Numbered from the stretch's first letter, positions 1 through 13,710 are shown. The stretch: 64,000 bases of DNA from Thermothelomyces thermophilus ATCC 42464 (GCF_000226095.1 NC_016472.1:7998001-8062000); one strand, 5' to 3'. Numbers and translations: made by a program. Notes: generated by a model from the letters alone, not told the origin.

Positions 1-452
1 TGGGGTAAGTAACTTCCCTGATGTATGCAATCCGTCGGTGCATACGCAGTACTCCGTACTGTGTAGGGGTCCGCTGTTTACCATAAAACAAGCTGCGGGG
101 CTTTTGGTTGCTCAGGTAGAGCACCCAAGCCCCACGGTGCCCCGGGCGGTGCGACAGTCACGCTCAGCTCCACTACGGTGGTTTCGAAGTTAGCGTCCCC
201 CAGGCCTGATCCGCACCACAACCCTCCCGTCCCGCCAGGCCGCCCGGTCCGTACTTCGCCTCGAACTTCAGCCTCGACCCAAACCATCTTGGGAGGCAGT
301 ACTCCCCGTGCGGCATCAATCATCCTTTTTCCCACCCTCCATCTCCCCTAGAACCAATTTCCCGTCGCCGAGTTCTGTCGTCTTAAGCTCGAAACACTCC
401 GCGACCTCCCAAACCCGACGTTTGGCGGCAACCCCCTCCTCGTTCCTGCACC
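1..452. promoter_or_regulatory. upstream region of the Ypk1-type kinase gene
   Basis: No gene is seen here. Two copies of the TCCGTAC motif occur (about 53-59 and 248-254). The stretch from 325 to the start codon at 453 is pyrimidine-rich, as expected for a filamentous-fungal core promoter and 5' leader. Confidence 0.5.
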
Positions 453-2640
453 ATGTCGTGGAAACTCACCAAAAGTATGTTGACCTCTCCCCTCGCTACA
501 TTAGAAGTTGGACGCCGTCCACTGCGCAAAGGCAGCTGCGGCCCTTGGTTTTCACATGCGCCACGTTGCTGACCGCTCTTTACGTAAAACAGAGTTGAAG
601 GAGACCCATTTGGGTCCCCTCGCGAACACGTTCTCGCGATCCCCTTCGACGTCCACCATTACAGAGAAGGACGACAAGAGTCAGGGCGCCATTTCCGGAA
701 CAGCGACGCCCACAAACGAGAGCAATATAGGTGCGCTTCCTTTACCCCTCCGCCCCGGTTTCGCCTTTGGTGCGCCCTCATATTTCTGACTTGTCGTTTC
801 TAGCCGCCTCGGAAGCCCTCTCCCAAACACCTGTCGTCAAGACGCCCAAACCTGGCATCCTCGTTGTCACCCTTCACGAAGCCCAAGGTCTCTCTCTCCC
901 AGAGCAACACCGAAATGCGTTCAGCCCGTCCCACGGCGGCAGCTCGTTGTCCACAGGAAATGCGCTCAGCATGGCCGGCTCGGGACGGCCTTCGTCGTCT
1001 TCCCGGTCGGCGGGTTTCACGGGCGGCCGGCCCCAGACATCCGGCGGATTTAGCGGCATCCCTACCAACCACGGCCGTATTTCCACCAAGTATATGCCCT
1101 ACGCCTTGATCGATTTCGATAAGGTGCAGGTCTTTGTCAACTCAGTCGAGGGCACGCCCGAGAACCCCCTGTGGGCTGGTTCCAACACACAGTACAAATT
1201 CGACGTTTCGAGAGTGACGGAACTTGTGGTACATCTCTACATCCGCAATCCCAATGCCCCTCCAGGATCAGGCCGGAGCCAGGACATCTTCCTTGGCGTG
1301 GTCCGCATCAACCCTCGATTTGAAGAGAGGCAGCCGTACGTCGAGGACCCCAAAGCGAGCAAGAAGGACCGCGAGAAGGCCGCGGCCGAGCACGCCAGCC
1401 GGGAGCGCGCGCTGGGCCACAGCGGTGTCGAGTTTGTCGACGTGCAGTACGGTACCGGCAAGCTCAAGATTGGCGTTGAATACGTCGAGAACCGAGCAGG
1501 CAAGCTCAAGATCGAGGACTTTGAGCTGCTCAAAGTGGTTGGGAAGGGCAGCTTTGGCAAGGTCATGCAGGTGCGGAAGAAGGACACGAACCGGATCTAC
1601 GCCCTCAAGACGATTCGGAAAGCCCACATCATCTCGAGGTCCGAGGTGGCACACACGCTGGCGGAGCGGTCGGTCCTCGCACAGATCAACAACCCCTTCA
1701 TCGTGCCGCTCAAGTTCACCTTCCAGAGCCCGGAGAAGCTCTACTTTGTTCTTGCTTTCGTCAACGGCGGAGAGCTCTTCCACCACTTGCAAAAGGAGCA
1801 GCGCTTCGATGTCAACCGCAGTCGCTTCTATACGGCCGAGCTGCTGTGTGCCCTCGAATGTCTCCACGGGTTCAACGTCATCTACCGTGACTTGAAACCC
1901 GAGAACATCCTTCTTGACTACCAGGGCCACATTGCGCTCTGTGACTTCGGCCTCTGCAAGCTGGACATGAAGGACGAGGACCGCACCAACACCTTCTGCG
2001 GCACCCCCGAATATCTGGCCCCCGAGCTGTTGATGGGCAACGGCTACAACAAGACGGTCGACTGGTGGACGCTGGGCGTGCTTCTTTACGAGATGTTGAC
2101 CGGTCTTCCGCCGTTCTACGACGAGAACACCAACGAGATGTACCGCAAGATCCTCAGCGAGCCGCTGCACTTCCCAGGCCACGAGATCGTTCCGCCGGCC
2201 GCCAAGGACCTCCTGACCAAGCTGCTGAACCGCGATCCACAACAGCGCCTGGGTGCCAACGGCTCCGCCGAGATCAAGGCACATCCCTTCTTCCACGCTA
2301 TCGACTGGCGGAAGCTGTTGCAGCGCAAGTACGAGCCGGCGTTCAAGCCGAACGTGGTATGTATAGCTTTCTTGTTCTTTCCAGTCTCGTCCCGGATTAA
2401 GCCAGATGAAACTGACGGACCCGTTTGCAGGCTGATGCGCTGGATACGGCCAATTTTGACCCCGTCTTCACGGAGGAGCTACCCCAAGACTCCTACGTCG
2501 ATGGCCCGGTCCTGTCCGAGACCCTGCAGAACCAGTTCACTGGTTTCAGCTACAACCGCCCGATTGCCGGTCTTGGAGATGCTGGTGGCAGTGTGAAGGA
2601 CCCGTCGTTTGTGGGCAGCATGCAGAACAGCCTGAGATGA
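453..2640 (+). CDS. ypk1: AGC serine/threonine kinase, Ypk1/Gad8 family
   Basis: Model: exons 453-474, 593-730, 804-2356 and 2431-2640, giving 640 aa. The protein begins MSWKLTKKLKETHLGPLANT, the usual start of fungal Gad8/Ypk1 proteins; the first exon is only 22 nt. A C2-like region lies at about residues 65-280 and the kinase domain at about 292-550, with the glycine loop GKGSFGKV, catalytic YRDLKPEN, DFG and activation loop TFCGTPEYLAPE, the PDK1 target. The AGC tail carries the hydrophobic motif FTGFSY near residue 607. In this family the TORC2 complex phosphorylates the tail, and the kinase controls growth, membrane lipids and the cell wall. All key residues are present, so it should be active. 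The family assignment is firm; the symbol follows yeast usage. Confidence 0.93.
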
Positions 2641-3810
2641 GGTGCTGCCTCTCTAGAGGGTTGCTCCTGTTCGGCTGCTTTCCTTTTTGTTCCCTCATTT
2701 GGGTAAAGCGAACATTGGCGGGGCCCCCTGGGGGGGAGGGGGGGCGGAGGAGGAGGAGGAGGAGGAGACTGGACAGCACAAAGCGCATCCAAATCATTTT
2801 TTTGGGGCTTTTGCAAGCGGGAAGTGTTTAGTTGTGCCATTTTCGTATCTTTCACAATTTTGGGACTCGGGCATGGTCAACGGGAATTTTATCTGGTTTT
2901 CGTACTTTGTTCCTTTCCCCATCCCCGCTGTTTTTGGGCTTGGAGGCAGAAGAGAGTGTAGACCGCGCTCAACCACCACTCAACGGGGCTGAGCCCTGTA
3001 AGAAGAAAAACCGGAGACTTGGCGACGACAGCAAGCGGCAATCACATTGGATCGCATAACAAGTCAGATTTCGCCCGAAGCCGGCCAGGAGGGTCCATTA
3101 TCCAGATATCTTTTTCCCGATCCACTCGGTGCTCAGGGGATCGATATCGCGACCCGATGCCCGGTGCAAATTATCCCGTCCGTCTCCCGTCCAGCCCCCC
3201 CGCGCTAGGGAGCTGAGGCTCTTTCCTCAAAGAGCGCTCCGCGATTTGGCTAAATCCGCGGTGGAGAGCATGTGGGCGAGGGGCTTGACACATTTATCGC
3301 AAGAGGGTGGGGCGACTCGTCCATGCGTGGTGACGTTCGCGGGTCTCCTTGGTCGTCATGGGCTGAGCTGAGCGTGCCTCTTTTGTTCTGATGGAGCTGT
3401 TTAAAACCCCTCATGGTCCGGCTTCCTCTTGCCATGCTCCCCTTGAGATCCTTCTTCTCATCCTTTGGTACTTAATGTTGTATTTTTTTTTTGGTAAGTT
3501 TGTGCCGCCTTTCCCACGCGCTTCTGAAACCAACACTGCGCCTTCCATCCTGCTGCGGCAAATACGTCGGTGCCAGCAGCTGCCTTCCCGAGACCCGTCC
3601 CGCATGCGGGGCAGCGAGCTTCCAGCTGCTTGTAGCATCTTAACACCCCACTTCCCTGCCGGAACCTTCCCAACATCCAAATCTTTCATGCAAATCTGAC
3701 GAAATCTCAAGTGCGGCAGGCGGAACATTTTGGCTTGAATTTTCCCCTTGCACATTGAGGATCCCAAACCGGAAAGGACCCCAGGAACAGGTCAGAAGAC
3801 GACTGCTACG
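2641..3810. other. intergenic: 3' end of ypk1 and upstream region of gpi
   Basis: No gene is seen. A purine-rich block with a G run and GGA repeats lies at about 2727-2770 in the likely 3' UTR of ypk1. A short T run lies at about 3483-3492. The last 200 bases before 3811 are probably the gpi leader. Confidence 0.4.
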
Positions 3811-5566
<1,756 letters not shown>

Positions 5567-6662
5567 GAGATGATGTTTCGCTAGAGTACGCAGTATGTCG
5601 GAACGCAGTGCTGCACGGGAAAACCTACATGATTAAATGGTTTGATGCTCCTGCTTCTGTTTTACCAAATTGGACTATGGAGGCACAATCGTGAGTGATA
5701 TTGCAATGCAGAGGCATCATCTAAAAAACAAAATCTTGAAGTCCAACGGTGTTAACAAGATCATGTGTGGATATGACTTGCAGTGTCATGCTAGCTAGCT
5801 AGGCCCGCCCTTAGAAATGCAGTGCTCGTGTCAATCTGGTGATTTGATTGTCTGCTAATGACCTCGACAACAAACGAGCGAGATGGCAGGAGAAAGCATT
5901 ACGAGATTAATAGGAGTCAGGCCGCCGCCCAGAATCAGGAAGCACCAGAGCACCAAATCCGTTCACAGTTTGCTTTTCCCTGTTCCCTGTTTTTGCCCTT
6001 TCCCAGTGGATGAGTCGGTGCACCATAGAGAGATTATAGCCCTCCTTACCACTGCCATGCTTGTTTGATTGCCAGGTTGTGTGTCCTTTGAAACCACCCA
6101 AACCCAATTGATCGATTGATTGATTCCCTTGATAATGACTGACAGCCACACCAAAATCACCAACCCATCCATCCAGCCCGTCCCGCCCTAACCCGTTGAT
6201 GAGAGATCATGTAAGACAGTTTGTTTTCTTTCTGACCTTAACACAAACGCAACCAAAAAAACACACTGGCATAGACCCCGAAACACGTCCCAACGCCATC
6301 ATCCCCACCACCACCGGAAAATCGTACACAGATGCAAGAAAAAAAGAAAGGAAAGAGAGAAAAGAGCAGAGAGTGGAGTTAGAGCTCCCAGTCAGAGCTC
6401 ATCGACTCGCATTTCTTCGCCTATGGAAAAGAGTCCGCTCGTCTTCTTCGCAGACAACGGCGACGGACGTGGACCTCGGCGACAATTAGATATCCCCGGT
6501 ATTTCGGCTTCCTCCCATTCTGGTTTCTTATCGCCTCTCTCCTAACCCTTGCATGCATCAGATCGATCTAGGCTTTTCCATGGAAATGTCTGCGCCTTCC
6601 GTTATCAATGAAGCAAACTGTCCGGCTTGCTCCGGGGTGCGGGGACCATCTTTGCCATTCCC
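5567..6662. other. intergenic: convergent 3' ends of gpi and def1
   Basis: The two neighbouring genes end towards each other here. I see only 3' UTR-like sequence, less GC-rich than the exons, and no gene. A small GCTAGCTAGCTAG tract lies near 5789-5803. Confidence 0.4.
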
Positions 6663-9600
6663 CTAGTGGTAGTTGTTACCCCAGCCGCGAGGCGGGTTGC
6701 CGTAGTAGCTGCCGGCGGCGAAGCCCTGGCCAGCATAACCGGCGCCGTAGGTGTTCTGGTGGCTCTGGGCGCCGCTGGCGCTCATGCCGTAGCCGCCGGC
6801 CCCAGATTGGCTGCCGTGCAAACCGTGGCCCTGCTGCATGTGGCTCGGATAACCGTAGCCACCCATGCCACCGAGGCCGCCTTGCTGGTTCGACTGGGGA
6901 GGCGGAAGCCCGGTCTGCGAGGGCGCATTGTTCGTCGCAGAGCCCGGACGGGCGGCAGCGCCGAGCGACGGACTCGGTCCGCCGGCAGCCTTGGAGTCTC
7001 CGAAGGGCTTGAGATCGTCGGCCGCTGACGGGCCGGCGCCGGGCTGCGAGCCGGGAGCGTTGAACGACTGTCCGCCTTGAGACTGATAGGCAGAGCCGCC
7101 GCGACCGAATGTGTCATGAACGCCGCCGAATCCGCCACCGAGGCCCTGCTGGCCCGCCTGGGTCGAGCCAGCACGGCCATAGTCACCCAGGCCGCCACCC
7201 ACACCGCTGTCCCGGTGCAGGGCAGACTGGCCGAACCCTGCCGCAGGAGACGAGTATCCGTGAGGACCCTGAGGGGTGATGCCGTACTGACTAGGTTGGT
7301 AGTTCAGACCGCCCTTGCCATACGGGCCGCCGTAGGCGCCCTGGTTGTAGCCCCCTTGATAATTCATGTAGGCGGAGTAGTAAGGGTTCTGATAGTAGGG
7401 GTGGCTGCTATAGGGATAGTCATGAGGCTGCTGGGCGTGTGACTGGGCCTGCGCAGTCGGGCCGGTCTGAGCCTGAGTGGTAGCTTGCCCAGGCGTGGGA
7501 GTGCCGCTGATCTGCGACTCGTTGTTGTTGGTGCCGCCGAAACGAGACTGCCCGTGCTGAGCACCGCTCTGAGGATACTGGCTGAGGTTGTCGTTCTGGG
7601 GCGCGTTATACCCGCTGAACGAACGCTGGGGTTGAGACGGCAGGGCATCCTGCTGGCCCTGGGCCGCCTGCTGCTGGCCAAAGTTCTGGTTGTAGTAGTT
7701 GAAGCGGTTCTGATCCGCCGTGTAGTACGACGAGAAATCGCCAGGGGCGGAGCTGAACGGCCCTCCAGGTTGCTGCTGGCTCGGCGGCTGCGCCGCTTGT
7801 CCCTGGCCCTGGAATCCTCCGTCAAACTGGTTATGTGTGGCGGAGGCAACGGCTGGCTGTTGCCCAAACGGCTCGAAAGGCTTGCTGCTGGGGAAGGAGG
7901 AGGCTTCCTGGGAGGCCGGTTGGCCGAAGCGACCAAACTGCTGGTTGCTCGGTGCAGCAGGCGGCTGTACGGCGGCTGAAGAAAGGGGGGGAGGATCGTT
8001 AGATAATGGCTTGCAGATGTCGAAGCGTGAGGGAAGTGATGTGTACATACCCTGAGAGGTAGAAGGGGCATTGGCCTGCGGTGCGGAAGGCGCAGCAGCT
8101 AGAGATGGGTTAGTGGTAAGAAGTGCCAAACTTGCAGGCAGTTGAGGGTCCATACCGGCAGTTCCTGTGGAAGCTTGGGCAGCCGCCGGCTTCTGGGAAG
8201 AGAATGCTTCGGGGACAGGAGTGGGTTGAGCAGGAGGGAGAGATGTCCGGGGGTGTGCAACCGGAGAGTCTTCGGGAGGCTGGGGGCGAGTCACGGGCTC
8301 TTCGCGGTCGCCGTCCACGTCGTCTTCAATGGAGCCATTAAGGCTGAAAGCACCGAACTGGACGGCGGCCCTGTCAACCTGATCACGGTTGCCAGGCATG
8401 CGAACGGCTTCACGCTGATCAAGCATACGGCGAGCATGGTGGGCAGGCGCGCGAGCTGACGGCTTTGTGGCACCGGTCCGGCCAGCTTGGTGCTGTTGTT
8501 GCGAAGCCGAGAGAGGCGTGCCTGTCGCACCGGGACCCGTAGCTTGCGGGTCCCAGGAATCAGCAGCCTCACTGGCGGCAGTTTCAGTCAGGGGGGGGTG
8601 TGAATCATCCTTGACCTTGTCAAGATTGGTTTCGGTAAGTTTATCATTCGACGGCGCCAATGCAACCTCGGGGACGACAACGTTAGGAACGGCCGGTACC
8701 GCGGGGATAACAGGGACGGCAGGTGTAACGCGTTCAGCAGGAGGAGCGGGGGGTGCCTCCTTCTCCGGTTCGGGGGCAGGTTCTTCGACAGGAGCCGAAG
8801 CCTCGGGCTCAGGTTCGGTCGGCTCAGCAGGGGGCAAGGGCTCGATGACAGGTTCGGGAGCCTTGGGGGGAGCTTCTTTCGGCCTCGGTGCCGGTTTCGG
8901 GGCGGTTGATTGTCGCAACATGCTTGCCCAGGTGGTTTTTGTGCCTTCGGGGATTGTGGCAGGCTTCGCAGCTGTGGCTGTGGTTGTGGTTGTGGTGCTC
9001 GGAGCAGGAGCTGTCGTAGCAGGAGCGGAGTCTGCTGCGGGAGGTTCGCCCGATGCAGCCGATTTTTCAGCTGGCTTAGTATTCCATTCGGATGCTTCTT
9101 CGGTCGGGACGGAGAGAGGTTCGTTGTCCTTGGATCGGGTGCCATTCGCTGTGCCATGAGTCGACTTGCCACGCGCACCACCACGACCACCGCGCTCAGT
9201 GGTTCTACCGCGGCCGCGACCGCTGTCGGCACCACGGCCACCTCGGGCATTCCTGGTCCCACCCGTGGGAGCTGAATCGCCAGTTGTATTCGTAGAAGTA
9301 TCGGCCTTGGCCTTGAGACGCGCGCGGTCCTTCTTGGGCTTTGAAACTTCGCCCCATTGTGAAATGGTTCCTGTGGGACGAACACATTAGCTGGACGAGC
9401 ACGGTAATCGGTGCAGCTCCGAAGTCGCCTGAGAGATGCGGAACAAGCATAACGCACAAAATGCGTGACAGCAGGCCCGGACGTGGGAGATAATAGCGTG
9501 TGGGGACGCCGATCTACCTTCAGCAATGCGGGTGACGGCCAAGTTCTCGTCACCGTCGGTCTCTAGCAGGGCGAATAGGATGTCGACGGAGGACCAGTCC

Positions 9601-9830
9601 GGAAACATTTCTTTGATGACTGCGACCTTGCTTCCATACTTCTGCTTCAGCTCTCCAATCTCGCCCTCGTCCTCGAGTGTCGGCAGAGACGAATCTGTGT
9701 CATGCTTGGAATCGCCATTGGTGGCGGCAGACCGGGCGCGACCTCCTCCCCGAGTCGCAAAGCCGCCTCGGCCGCCGCGACCAGAGCCTCTGCCGCGAGG
9801 GGCGGCTGATCTGGAGTGTACCTCAGACAT
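6663..9830 (-). CDS. def1: RNA polymerase II degradation factor Def1 (CUE domain, Q-rich)
   Basis: Minus-strand exons 9830-9518, 9370-8156, 8098-8051 and 7975-6663 give 962 aa. An RGG-rich N-terminus (residues about 10-35) is followed by a CUE domain at about 58-104 containing VAVIKEMFPDW and LAVTRIAEG. Next come the Def1-typical stretch GTISQWGEVSKPKKDR, a Pro/Glu/Ala-rich segment after TWASMLRQS, and a long Gln/Gly/Tyr/Asn-rich C-terminal half, probably disordered. In yeast Def1 promotes ubiquitylation and destruction of stalled RNA polymerase II; its CUE domain binds ubiquitin. Introns 8099-8155 (57 nt) and 7976-8050 (75 nt) are both multiples of three without stops, so a single frame runs from about 8921 to the end even if they are retained. 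Both have CTAAC branch sites, so I treat them as introns. Confidence 0.88.
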
Positions 9831-11305
9831 CGCTGAGATATGTGTGTGTGTGTGTGTGTGTGGGAAATGAGGCGGGTCAAAGGAATCGGCGACCGAATCG
9901 CGTTGTCGACGGCAACCACAAAACAAAGGCGGTGTGGGGGAAAAAATGGGAAGAGGATCGTAGAGGATGCCGAATTGTAAAAGAAGACGGGGTTTCGCAC
10001 AGGGCGAATCGAATCGTGGTGCGATCCGTTGGATGGATCGAGCCAGTGGTGGTTGGAATGGGGAGAAGGAATAGGCGCAAGGTGTGGAAAGGACGAGAGG
10101 GCGTTGAGTTTTTGCCCAGCGATGCAGAATTCGGTTGGCCCGCTCAAAAGAGGGTAACTAACTAACTTAGCAGAGGGCCACCCGCCCCAGGTTTCAGTGC
10201 ACACAGCTGGCAGCTGCAAGCCTGTGATAGGGTGCTCCAGCCTCGCCCGATTAAGGTGTGGGGTCCTTCCGTGCGTCACAGGGCTAGATTCTAGATGTCT
10301 TCCCTTTCCGGCCTGTCGCAAAGTCAATCTATTGTTCGCATGGCGTCGGTGCCATTTACAATCACTCAGAGCTGCAAACAGCAATCACGGTTGAGAGAAC
10401 CACTCAATTGAGCGTGCTGCCATCGAAATCTTCCAACTCTGTTAGCGGAAGGAGCCCACCTCTCCACCCATCTCCCGAGGCAGGGTCCTGTTGCGAATCG
10501 ATCAGCTGGCATCTGCTGATGCCGAATGTGCAGTGGGATTGGCCAGGAGCCTTGGAGGCTGGGCATGTGCCGACATGCTACTCTGGTAGGTAATTTGCTA
10601 CGTATGCTACACTAGCGTACCTTACGTACGATTCCAATTCGTTAATGTGAGTTCCGTTAGGCAACTGTGTACTTAACTGCTGTGCTAATAAGTAGCGCCA
10701 CAACGACAACCTGTCATGCAGAGATAGTCTGACTGGTTATAGCTTCTATAGAGTGTAAGTACACCGTCGGTGGTGGCTGATATCAGGAACCCATTTCGCT
10801 CCGATGGCCCGTCTTTTGCCACCCGTTGTGGTAGATGGATGCTCCAACGCCCGACGACATCGGGAAGCGATCTCTGGTGAACAAGTCCAAGTTGGGACTA
10901 GCGCCAGGCCGGGGGCGAAGATCGCGGCGCGCGCAGACACTACTGTGTACGCAGCAGCTCCAGTAGTTACTGGTTCTGGAGTGCGGATGACTCTCTACGT
11001 GTATCCGTACGGAACTGCCAGCAAAGGAGGGAGTCACATGACCTGTAGCTCTATGAGCAATTCACTACGTCAACCCAATTGCCCAACCGGCCCACTTCTG
11101 GTCGAGCGGGATCTTGAGTGCGTGACCCACAACCGCAAACATCCGACTCCCGTTGTTTGCAGTGCGGCAACGCAAGCACACCCTCTCCCTCCATAGTAAC
11201 CAGGGGATCAAACCGGCCATTGGGTTACCCTATCCATCGCTACGAGATCCTCCATGGTAGAACGACTCGAGTTGGCCAATTTATCACCCATTCAAAGGTT
11301 TCAAG
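9831..11305. promoter_or_regulatory. divergent intergenic region between def1 and the gene at 11306
   Basis: The region probably holds promoters for both flanking genes. A GT microsatellite lies at about 9841-9862, in the def1 leader only about ten bases upstream of its start codon. A palindromic TCCGTACGGA occurs at about 11005-11014. No coding sequence is convincing. Confidence 0.45.
9841..9862 (+). repeat. GT dinucleotide microsatellite
   Basis: About eleven GT units in a row. On the transcribed strand of def1 this reads as an AC repeat in the 5' leader just before the start codon. Confidence 0.85.
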
Positions 11306-12526
11306 ATGCAGAAGACCAGAGCGCTCGGGTCCCTCAAAGACCTCTTCCCACGCCTGCACCAGCCGCTGCCGCTGGACAAGCGCGAGTCCCAGCGGCTTCT
11401 CGACACCATTAAGGCCTCGTTCCGCAAACAGCTCGATGAAGAGCACGGCTGGACCGCGTCGGATTCCGGAAAGGACTCGCCGCGCTTGAAGCTCGCCACC
11501 GTTCATTCCCGTACAGGAACTGTCCCGTCGACAGCACCCGCCCGGCCAACCGATAGGCACATGCGCGCCATTCTCGACAACCCGCTTTTCACTCGTGTCG
11601 AGGTGCCGAAGCGCAAAGAGGAGTCCGCCAACAGCCTAGACGCACACAAGGCGGTCTTTCGAAAGGCTGTCTCGAGAGGACTCGTGACCCTAAACACGGC
11701 ACAGGGCTTCCTTATGCACATCGAGTCTGTGGCATTCCGGCTAAGGCCGGAAAATACCGCGGCAGATGGTCCGTGGCTGAGGAATCAATTGCAAGATACT
11801 GGAGCCGGTCTGCTTGTCTTGCAATGGCTGCGATCATCAGGCCAAGAGCGGGACCTCAAGTTCCTCACCAACGCCAATTTCACCAACATTCTCGCCCGCT
11901 TCCTAGTTGCTGAGGGCCTCGATGATGTTGTTTTGATGTGGTTCGAACGGTTGCTGAAACCCGGCTCGGAGCGAACCGAGCCAGAATTCCAAACCGCCAA
12001 AAATCTGCTTGGCCGTCTCGTATACGCCAAACAAGCTCGTAACTTGGAATCGGCGTATACGACCATCCTCAAAGCGGCTGCCATAGCCGAGGAGAAAAGT
12101 TGTCCGCCAGCCGTCGTGAAGTATGCTTGGTGCATATTGGCCAACGAGACCTCGATGCACCATGACAAGCAAACCATGCCGCCCGCGCACATCTACGACG
12201 CGTTCGTCGCCTTGGGGCGCAAGCTTAATCCAGGCGCGCAGTTTATGGCTCAGCTCAGTCTGCGCCATCCAGTTGAGCCAACCTCGGGACCCGCTGTTGA
12301 ATTCTTGCAGAGCAAGGGCGCTTGGCGGGTGAACGATGCCCAAAATCCAGTCACCCTTCGATACCTTCGTCACGTCCATCGCTTAGCTGTCGACACTGCT
12401 CAATACCTTACGCAGACCAATCAGGCCGAGGAAGCATCGCGTCTATTCAACTTTGTAAGAGAGAAAATTAGTATGTTCACGGACCCGAATGAACTCGATC
12501 TGGTCGGAGATCTCGAGCCGGCCTGA
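11306..12526 (+). CDS. conserved fungal helical protein, function unknown (PPR-like pattern)
   Basis: A single exon encodes 406 aa. I do not recognise a named family. The sequence is alpha-helical in pattern, with repeated amphipathic pairs such as NFTNILARFLVAEG, FQTAKNLLGRLVYAKQ and HIYDAFVALGRKL at spacings resembling pentatricopeptide or similar helical repeats. The N-terminus MQKTRALGSLKDLFPRL is basic and amphipathic, so a mitochondrial location is possible. Together these features would fit an organelle RNA-expression factor, but that is inference. The start was chosen because the next in-frame ATG would remove the SLKDLFPRLHQPLPL stretch, which looks like real protein. No membrane segment is seen. 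Confidence 0.75.
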   Translation: MQKTRALGSLKDLFPRLHQPLPLDKRESQRLLDTIKASFRKQLDEEHGWTASDSGKDSPRLKLATVHSRTGTVPSTAPARPTDRHMRAILDNPLFTRVEVPKRKEESANSLDAHKAVFRKAVSRGLVTLNTAQGFLMHIESVAFRLRPENTAADGPWLRNQLQDTGAGLLVLQWLRSSGQERDLKFLTNANFTNILARFLVAEGLDDVVLMWFERLLKPGSERTEPEFQTAKNLLGRLVYAKQARNLESAYTTILKAAAIAEEKSCPPAVVKYAWCILANETSMHHDKQTMPPAHIYDAFVALGRKLNPGAQFMAQLSLRHPVEPTSGPAVEFLQSKGAWRVNDAQNPVTLRYLRHVHRLAVDTAQYLTQTNQAEEASRLFNFVREKISMFTDPNELDLVGDLEPA

Positions 12527-13134
12527 GCGCGTCCTCGACAACAACCAAGCATTGTCCCCCAGACAGTGCTGTCATCAAACATTCCACCACCCCCGCTCAC
12601 CAACACCTCGATTTACCCTCGGTGAGCTGACGACAGGCCGCCAAAAGTCGTCCATTGTGCCCCTTGCGAAGCGCGATGCAGGCACTGGTAGTCAGGGACC
12701 AGGGTACTGCACCAACTCCATCAGAGCGATTCGATGTACGTTTCTGGTGCCTTGGGAGATACAACTGGAATTCCTCCCGCTCGTCACCAAGTGTGTAGGG
12801 CACCCCTCCCAAGCTCGCCGCAAACCCCCCCGGGGGGGGGGGGGGGGGGGAGGTTGGGGCCCGAATCATGGGCTGAAACATAACAGAGCACGATGGCGTG
12901 CTATTGATTCGCGGGAGAAAGCTGTCTGCTGCCCAGACCGCAGTTCAAGGAGGGACTTAGGCATGGGAACAGCGTCATCGCCATGACAAGTGCTATGCCG
13001 TGTATATACTACAGACGCGCCGCGCGCAGAAATTGGTGTAATGAAACAAATATTGTACAATGCGTCGCATGGATCTGCACGCCATTCCGTCCTGGGAGCC
13101 TCACAAGCGCTATTACCCAATGCTATCTCTGTAC
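12527..13134. other. intergenic between two convergent genes, with a C7-G19 block
   Basis: No gene is seen. At about 12825-12850 a run of about 7 C is followed by about 19 G, an unusual homopolymer hairpin or G-quadruplex candidate. On the minus strand I looked here for the missing kelch exons of the gene at 13135-13710 and found none. Confidence 0.45.
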
Positions 13135-13710
13135 TCACTCACCCTGGTGTGCCCATCTCTTGGACACGTCCGTCGGACTGTTTCTCCTCTCGAGCACCGG
13201 ACGGGCTTCCGCCGCCGGGGTATCGATCACGCCGGCATCCGCAACAGCCGGCGCAGTCCCTTCTTCACGGCCGCGGTAATAACTAAAGCCCGGAAGAAAA
13301 ACAACAATGAGCAGCACAATCGACGAGAATCTCGTTATGGTGGACATGCGAGAAGGCGGCGCACTTGAGGAGACAGACTTGATTCTCGGGCGCCGGACCC
13401 GGGGCAATCGGGAGTACCATGGCCGCTGGGTCTCCGAGGGGGACGCCGGGTTGGACCGGGACTCAGCTCGGTTGCTGCTACCCTGCTTTTGTTGTGTCGG
13501 CCGTCCCTCGGCCTCGTTTTCGGCGCCATCGTCCTCGTTGCGAGTTCCCTCATCGACAGCATGAGTGCTCGCTGGCGATGCCGGTGCCAGCTCCGTGGGC
13601 TCACCAAACTCGTGCTCGTCACGGACCGAGTACGGCTGGCTCGGCAGGTCCGTGTCGAGCCCCAGCTCCCTGAAGATGGATTTTCGTTCTCTAGTAATCT
13701 TGCCTGCCAT
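13135..13710 (-). CDS. N-terminal part of a kelch-type fungal membrane protein, apparently truncated
   Basis: Read from the ATG at 13710 this gives 191 aa, starting MAGKITRERKSIFRELGLD. It has a polar cytosolic segment, then RPRIKSVSS, a membrane segment at about residues 129-147 (TRFSSIVLLIVVFLPGF), then SYYRGRE, DAGVI and SPTDVSKRWAHQ. From memory, this order matches fungal kelch-repeat membrane proteins, where SPxxVCxRWxxQ is followed by AAxVNGTLYIYGG and kelch repeats. Here the frame meets GTGAGTGAG straight after the codons for WAHQ, a perfect splice donor, and then stops. I find no kelch exon in the 600 bp up to the next gene. Either the 3' part has been lost or it lies beyond an intron I cannot recognise. 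The frame is open upstream to 13845, but the ATG at 13710 fits the family better. Confidence 0.5.
   Translation of the reverse strand: MAGKITRERKSIFRELGLDTDLPSQPYSVRDEHEFGEPTELAPASPASTHAVDEGTRNEDDGAENEAEGRPTQQKQGSSNRAESRSNPASPSETQRPWYSRLPRVRRPRIKSVSSSAPPSRMSTITRFSSIVLLIVVFLPGFSYYRGREEGTAPAVADAGVIDTPAAEARPVLERRNSPTDVSKRWAHQGE

Noticed and set aside
1268-2296. Minus-strand frame of 342 codons opposite the Ypk1 kinase
   Set aside because: It is a shadow of the kinase exon with no motif of its own.
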